Source: CAZPAH01 sp964584495 (GTDB lineage Bacteria > Krumholzibacteriota > Krumholzibacteriia > Krumholzibacteriales > Krumholzibacteriaceae). Taken from it: a DNA stretch of 18,574 nt. The position numbers and the translations under genes are program-made. Position 1 is the stretch's first letter. Every line of letters begins with the position of its first letter. Where the stretch lies: NCBI GenBank assembly GCA_964584495.1, contig CAZPAH010000052.1, positions 1 through 18,574 on the forward strand, read 5' to 3'. The notes under the pieces are model-generated. The model searched no databases. It saw only the letters and a program-made list of their open reading frames with translations, and had not been told where the DNA came from. Positions 15,306 through 18,574 of this stretch are shown piece after piece.

Positions 15306-15959
15306 CTATCTTGCGGCCTTGATCGATCCCCAGCTCGAATCTTCGACTCCGATGAGACCGAGCTTACCGACCTTGATCTGGAAGGCCAGTCTCGACTGCG
15401 TGGGAGGGTCGCCGGCCCATTCGAGAACCGCATTTCCGCTCAGCGTAAAACCGTCATTTAATTCCGCCCCGAGTATCCACAGAATATCGAGTCCGTCCCC
15501 GCTCGATGCCGATGACTGGTCGTTTACAGATTCGCAGTCAAGAAGGATATCCGACACTGTTACCGTCGTTCCCTCATTTACCGCCCTCGTGCGGATGAAT
15601 ATCTGATCGAAATCGAAGTAGGGAGTCGTATAGTGCAGGGTGATCCCTCCAAGGGAATATTCGACCTCCCCGGTTGTAGAATTGTAGATCAGCTCGAAAG
15701 GCTCGACCTTCCCGCTCTCCCAGTCGTACTGTGCCGTAGCGTATGGAGCTCCCGTGTCGAAACCGAGGTCCAGCTCGAATGTGGCAGCTCCTCCCCTATC
15801 GCCGATCCTTCCTTCGGCAACGTAGAGCGTATCGGACAGATACTCCAGCATCTCTGCGTCGGAATCGAGGTGCTTGGTTGAAAGTTCCGCCTGTGAACCG
15901 GTTGAAATGGAAATAATAACGATAGATAGGATGGCGCCCGCGATAGCTGCTCTCTTCAT
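15306..15959 (-). CDS. Secreted protein resembling the choice-of-anchor W domain, with C-terminal SWGxIK tail
   Basis: The protein has 217 residues, starting at an ATG with AAAAGGAGA upstream. A Sec signal peptide spans residues 1-24 (AAIAGAILSIVIISIS, cleavage after SQA). The mature beta-rich domain includes LYVAEGRIGDRGGAATFEL, GEVEYSLGGITLHY, QIFIRTRA and LAFQIKVGKLGLIG, a pattern I recognise from memory as the choice-of-anchor W family; that match needs a profile search. Choice-of-anchor domains are named for occurring with varied C-terminal sorting signals, which fits the final VEDSSWGSIKAAR being an anchor or sorting tag. No enzyme motif is seen. It precedes the LTD gene on the same strand by 135 bases; whether they are co-transcribed is unclear. 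Confidence 0.75.
   Translation of the reverse strand: MKRAAIAGAILSIVIISISTGSQAELSTKHLDSDAEMLEYLSDTLYVAEGRIGDRGGAATFELDLGFDTGAPYATAQYDWESGKVEPFELIYNSTTGEVEYSLGGITLHYTTPYFDFDQIFIRTRAVNEGTTVTVSDILLDCESVNDQSSASSGDGLDILWILGAELNDGFTLSGNAVLEWAGDPPTQSRLAFQIKVGKLGLIGVEDSSWGSIKAAR
15309..15347 (-). other. C-terminal tail motif VxDxSWGxIKxA (copy 2)
   Basis: This stretch encodes the last 13 residues, VEDSSWGSIKAAR. The DNA of the two tail copies is not conserved at synonymous positions, so the likeness is at protein level rather than a recent duplication. Confidence 0.6.
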
Positions 15960-15986
15960 CTGTCTCTCCTTTTCTGCACCGCCAAA

Positions 15987-16001
15987 CCCGCCGCCGGCGG
16001 G
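15987..16001 (-). other. GC-rich hairpin in the leader of the choice-of-anchor-like gene
   Basis: CCCGCC (15987-15992) and GGCGGG (15996-16001) form a 6-bp all-GC stem with a 3-base loop, 27 bases before the ATG at 15959 and just upstream of the Shine-Dalgarno. It could be a leader structure or a leftover terminator from the WD40 gene upstream. Only TTT follows on the minus strand, so it is not a clear intrinsic terminator. Confidence 0.35.
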
Positions 16002-16119
16002 AACATGTAGACCCTGTGAATATTACTATTGAATAGAGAATCTCTTTTGAGGATATTTTAGCATTTTTAGCGGCTCCAGTCCATCGGAATCTGTTTATAG
16101 CAGCGATATGCCGTTACCA

Positions 16120-17604
16120 TCACTTATGATATCCTATTTCGAATGCCCGGGGATATATAACGTGGAATCCGTTGAACTCGAAGAGCTTCACCGAGAAGCC
16201 GCCCCCGCAATCCCCACCCTCGTCGATCCTTTCCACCTCCGTCTCGATCCGAAAGCCGCGTCCGGGCAGGATCATCGGAATCATCTCCGTTTTTCCGATC
16301 TTGATACCTTCACACGGTCGATCCGGAGAGATAATCGTTACAATATTGTAGGCGGCGTCCCTACCGGTATTGCTTACATCGAGGATTATTCTTCCGCGCT
16401 CGCCCGGTGCCAGCGCGCCGTCATCCGTGTCGTCGACGAAGGCGATCGAGCATTCCAGCTTCGGGGGATATAGCGGAGCCGGAACCCACTTCACCGGGTC
16501 GGCTATCCCAAGCCCTGAAATATCCCATAGAAGGATCGTGCCGTCATCGCCGGCGCCGGCGATGATCGAGGCATTGGAATTGAACGCCACGTCATTCACA
16601 TGATTGTCGCACCCCAGCAGTACGGCGATCTGACGTCCTGATCGAGGAGACCATAGTCTTACAGTTCTATCTTTTCCGGCGCTCGCCAGTAGTCTGCCGT
16701 CCTTGCTGAACCCGACGGACAGGACCCCCTTTCCGTGCCCCTCCAGCGTGCTGAAAAGCCCGCCGGTCTCGACATCCCATATCCTTATCCTTCCGTCTCC
16801 CCCCGCCGAGGCGAGATACCCGCCGGCCGGATCGAACGCCAGATCATTGACCGATCCGCCGCACCCTTCGATCGAACATCCCTCGCAGGCGGGAAAGGAC
16901 CAGACCATCAGCCTGTCGCTGTTCTGGCATGCGGCTATATGACGCCCGTCCGGACTGAATTCGACATCACGTATGCCGCCGTGGATTTTCGATCCCCACA
17001 TCGTATTGAGAATACTCCCAGTCCTGACTTCCCATATAGTTACCCGGCTGTCCTCATGGCCCGACACGAGAAAACGGTCATCGCCGGAGAAGGAGAGAGA
17101 GGTGACATAGTGGTACTTACGGCGCTTCTCGATGTTTCTTATCGCGAAAGGATACAGTAGCGACCGGTCGACATCGACTACCCTGATATCCTCGTAGACC
17201 TGCGGATCGAACATCCTCCTGAGCCTGAAATCATCGGACCAGAGAAGAAAGACCGTCATATTCCCAATGGCCAGCATCGTCCCGTCGTGACTGAAAACGG
17301 CGTCCCGGTCCCTGAACGATTCGTTCGGCATGCACTCGAGCATCTCTCCGGCGGTCGCCTGCCAGATCTTCAGCGTCGACCTGTCTTCTCCCCCCGAGAT
17401 CTCCGCGAGAAGCCTGTTCGAATTGGGAGCGAAATCGAGACAGGTCACCGGTCCATCGTGCAGTGAAATTGTATCGAAAGGAGCTATCTTTATTGGGGAA
17501 TCGCCTGACAACGACAACGGACGGCCGTCGATACCGTTTCCGCGGAATGAGCAACCGGAGAGCGCCATGGAGACCGAACAGAGGAATATCAATGTGGAAC
17601 GCAT
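16120..17604 (-). CDS. Lipoprotein with a WD40 beta-propeller and a C-terminal beta-sandwich domain
   Basis: The protein has 494 residues. MRSTLIFLCSVSMALSGC has a clean lipobox (LSGC, lipidated Cys18). Residues about 48-365 hold about seven WD40-type repeats ending in IW, LW or WD pairs (for example LASAGGDGRIRIWDVETG, LLASAGKDRTVRLWSPRSG and AGAGDDGTILLWDISGL), enough for a seven-bladed propeller. Residues about 375-494 begin ECSIAFVDDTDDGALAPGERGRI, a CARDB/NEW3-like segment found in surface proteins. WD40 propellers bind other proteins, so a scaffold on the outer side of a membrane is the likely role; no enzymatic residues are seen. GGAG lies seven bases before the ATG. Unlike the two neighbouring secreted proteins it lacks the SWGxIK tail, consistent with the lipid being its anchor. 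Confidence 0.88.
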   Translation of the reverse strand: MRSTLIFLCSVSMALSGCSFRGNGIDGRPLSLSGDSPIKIAPFDTISLHDGPVTCLDFAPNSNRLLAEISGGEDRSTLKIWQATAGEMLECMPNESFRDRDAVFSHDGTMLAIGNMTVFLLWSDDFRLRRMFDPQVYEDIRVVDVDRSLLYPFAIRNIEKRRKYHYVTSLSFSGDDRFLVSGHEDSRVTIWEVRTGSILNTMWGSKIHGGIRDVEFSPDGRHIAACQNSDRLMVWSFPACEGCSIEGCGGSVNDLAFDPAGGYLASAGGDGRIRIWDVETGGLFSTLEGHGKGVLSVGFSKDGRLLASAGKDRTVRLWSPRSGRQIAVLLGCDNHVNDVAFNSNASIIAGAGDDGTILLWDISGLGIADPVKWVPAPLYPPKLECSIAFVDDTDDGALAPGERGRIILDVSNTGRDAAYNIVTIISPDRPCEGIKIGKTEMIPMILPGRGFRIETEVERIDEGGDCGGGFSVKLFEFNGFHVIYPRAFEIGYHK

Positions 17605-17642
17605 GCCGCCACTCCATCGAATCCAACGCTCTGCCCACTAGC

Positions 17643-17671
17643 AAAATCAGCTTTCGTTCCGTCCAAGTCAA
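17643..17671 (-). promoter_or_regulatory. Weak candidate promoter for the WD40 lipoprotein gene
   Basis: On the minus strand TTGACT (17671-17666) and GATTTT (17648-17643) are 17 bases apart, with 5/6 and 3/6 consensus matches. It is the best pair I see in the 139-base gap between GatB and the WD40 gene, but the -10 is poor. Confidence 0.25.
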
Positions 17672-17743
17672 GCCGAAACGCCGCCGTCCACGGAACAGCC
17701 CGTCTATCTCCGGCAAAATATGATAACGAGGATTTGATCCGGA

Positions 17744-18574
17744 TCAGTTTCCGAGCTTCTTTCTCAGCATCTCGTCGACCAGCACGGGATTGGCCCTGCC
17801 CCCGCTCGCTTTCATGACCTGCCCGACGAAGTATGCCAGAAGCTGCTTCCTTCCCCCGCGGTACCTTTCGACCTCGCCCGGATTGCCGGATAAAACCCCG
17901 TCGACTATTCTGCCGAGCTCACCGGCATCGTTTATCTGCTCCAGCCCGAGGGTCCTGACCGCTTTTCCGGCGCCGCCGCCGGAACGCAGCATCTCCTGGA
18001 ATACTTCCCTTCCCGCGGGGCGACTCAATTTTCCCTCGGCGATCATCATCACGAGCTCCGCCAGATCGCCCGGTGAAATAGTAAAATCCTCGATTGACAG
18101 GGACCTGCTCTTCAGGGCGCCGAGGACTTCCCGCATCATCCAGTTGGACATCTCCTTCGGATCTCCGGCGATACCGACGGCCTCTTCGTAATAATCGGCC
18201 GTTGCCTTCTCGGCGGTGAGGACGCCCGCATCGTACGGCGGCAGCTGATACTCGATGCAGAACCGCTTTTCACGCTGCAGGGGAAGCTCGGGGACCGATT
18301 CGGCCTCATTCCGGATCCATTCTTCGTCGAGCTCGACCGGATGAAGATCCGGTTCGGGGAAGTACCTGTAATCGTGAGCTTCTTCCTTGCCGCGCATCAT
18401 GACGAGGATCTTCTCTCCCTCGTCCCACAGGTGAGAGACCTGCTCTACGACGCCCCCTCTTTCGAGTATCTCCCGCTGCCTGTCTATCTCATACCTTATT
18501 CCTTTTTCCACCGCTTTGAATGAATTGAGATTCTTTATTTCCGTCCTCGTTCCCATCATTTCGGTTCCCTGGGG
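17744..18574 (-). CDS. gatB: Asp-tRNA(Asn)/Glu-tRNA(Gln) amidotransferase subunit B, N-terminus cut by window edge
   Basis: The frame is open from the right edge (276 sense codons visible) to the stop at 17746-17744; the ATG at 18559 is internal. GTRTEIKNLNSFKAVEKGI and EAHDYRYFPEPDLHPVEL are hallmark GatB sequences from the end of the catalytic cradle domain. The C-terminal part, from about NWMMREVLGALK onward, is the helical and YqeY-like tRNA-binding tail (LLAYFVGQVMKASGGRANP). GatB works with GatA and GatC to amidate Glu-tRNA(Gln), and often Asp-tRNA(Asn), in the cytoplasm. Its presence suggests use of the indirect amidation route. GatA and GatC are not visible; the gene upstream is outside the window. 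Confidence 0.95.
   Translation of the reverse strand, partial: PQGTEMMGTRTEIKNLNSFKAVEKGIRYEIDRQREILERGGVVEQVSHLWDEGEKILVMMRGKEEAHDYRYFPEPDLHPVELDEEWIRNEAESVPELPLQREKRFCIEYQLPPYDAGVLTAEKATADYYEEAVGIAGDPKEMSNWMMREVLGALKSRSLSIEDFTISPGDLAELVMMIAEGKLSRPAGREVFQEMLRSGGGAGKAVRTLGLEQINDAGELGRIVDGVLSGNPGEVERYRGGRKQLLAYFVGQVMKASGGRANPVLVDEMLRKKLGN

Noticed and set aside
16051..16071. Direct repeat of TTTTAGC in AT-rich spacer
   Set aside because: Two short copies in AT-rich DNA; too little to support an operator or repeat family.
17735..17746. Perfect palindrome TGATCCGGATCA at the gatB stop
   Set aside because: It can form no hairpin with a usable loop, overlaps the stop codon and has no T-run; a 12-base palindrome here may be chance.

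Overview
Bacterial chromosomal DNA, GC-rich (roughly 58-60% by eye), with dense same-strand gene runs and Shine-Dalgarno sites of the GGAGG type. The secreted proteins (an M6 metallopeptidase, a lamin-tail-domain protein, a WD40 lipoprotein and a choice-of-anchor-type protein) together with B12-dependent acyl-CoA metabolism suggest an uncultured FCB-like lineage (Krumholzibacteriota/Eisenbacteria/Zixibacteria type). That placement is inferred from gene content only and is weak. I see no tRNA, rRNA, CRISPR array, IS or phage gene.

Layout. (1) 1-2902, minus: a small lipoprotein translationally coupled to a large secreted M6 (immune inhibitor A-like) metallopeptidase that runs off the left edge. 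(2) 2903-3110: divergent promoter region. (3) 3111-6783, plus: acyl-CoA carboxylase carboxyltransferase subunit, methylmalonyl-CoA mutase large subunit and methylmalonyl-CoA epimerase. (4) 12608-6790, minus: corrinoid adenosyltransferase, MeaB GTPase, a second mutase large subunit with isobutyryl-CoA-mutase-type residues, a stand-alone B12-binding mutase subunit, thiolase and 3-hydroxyacyl-CoA dehydrogenase. The two operons converge with 6 bp between stop codons. (5) 14413-12737, minus: an orphan soluble histidine kinase with a cysteine-rich two-CW-like N-terminus. (6) 15959-14529, minus: two secreted proteins sharing a C-terminal VxDxSWGxIKxA tail. (7) 17604-16120, minus: a WD40 lipoprotein. 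(8) 17744 to the right edge, minus: the C-terminal part of GatB.

How the genes fit together. The plus operon gives propionyl-CoA to (S)-methylmalonyl-CoA (carboxyltransferase), epimerisation to (R), and rearrangement to succinyl-CoA. The minus operon makes adenosylcobalamin (adenosyltransferase), loads and protects the mutase (MeaB), and carries a mutase that by its active-site residues should interconvert isobutyryl-CoA and n-butyryl-CoA. The butyryl skeleton could then pass through the 3-hydroxybutyryl-CoA dehydrogenase and thiolase to acetyl-CoA. Acyl-CoA dehydrogenase, crotonase, biotin carboxylase and BCCP are not in the window. With a secreted protease alongside, a role in using amino-acid-derived short and branched acyl-CoAs is plausible.

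Most notable: the paired MCM-type (Tyr/Arg) and ICM-type (Phe/Gln) large subunits with only one visible B12 subunit, and the shared C-terminal tail on two otherwise unrelated exported proteins, which looks like a sorting or anchoring tag.
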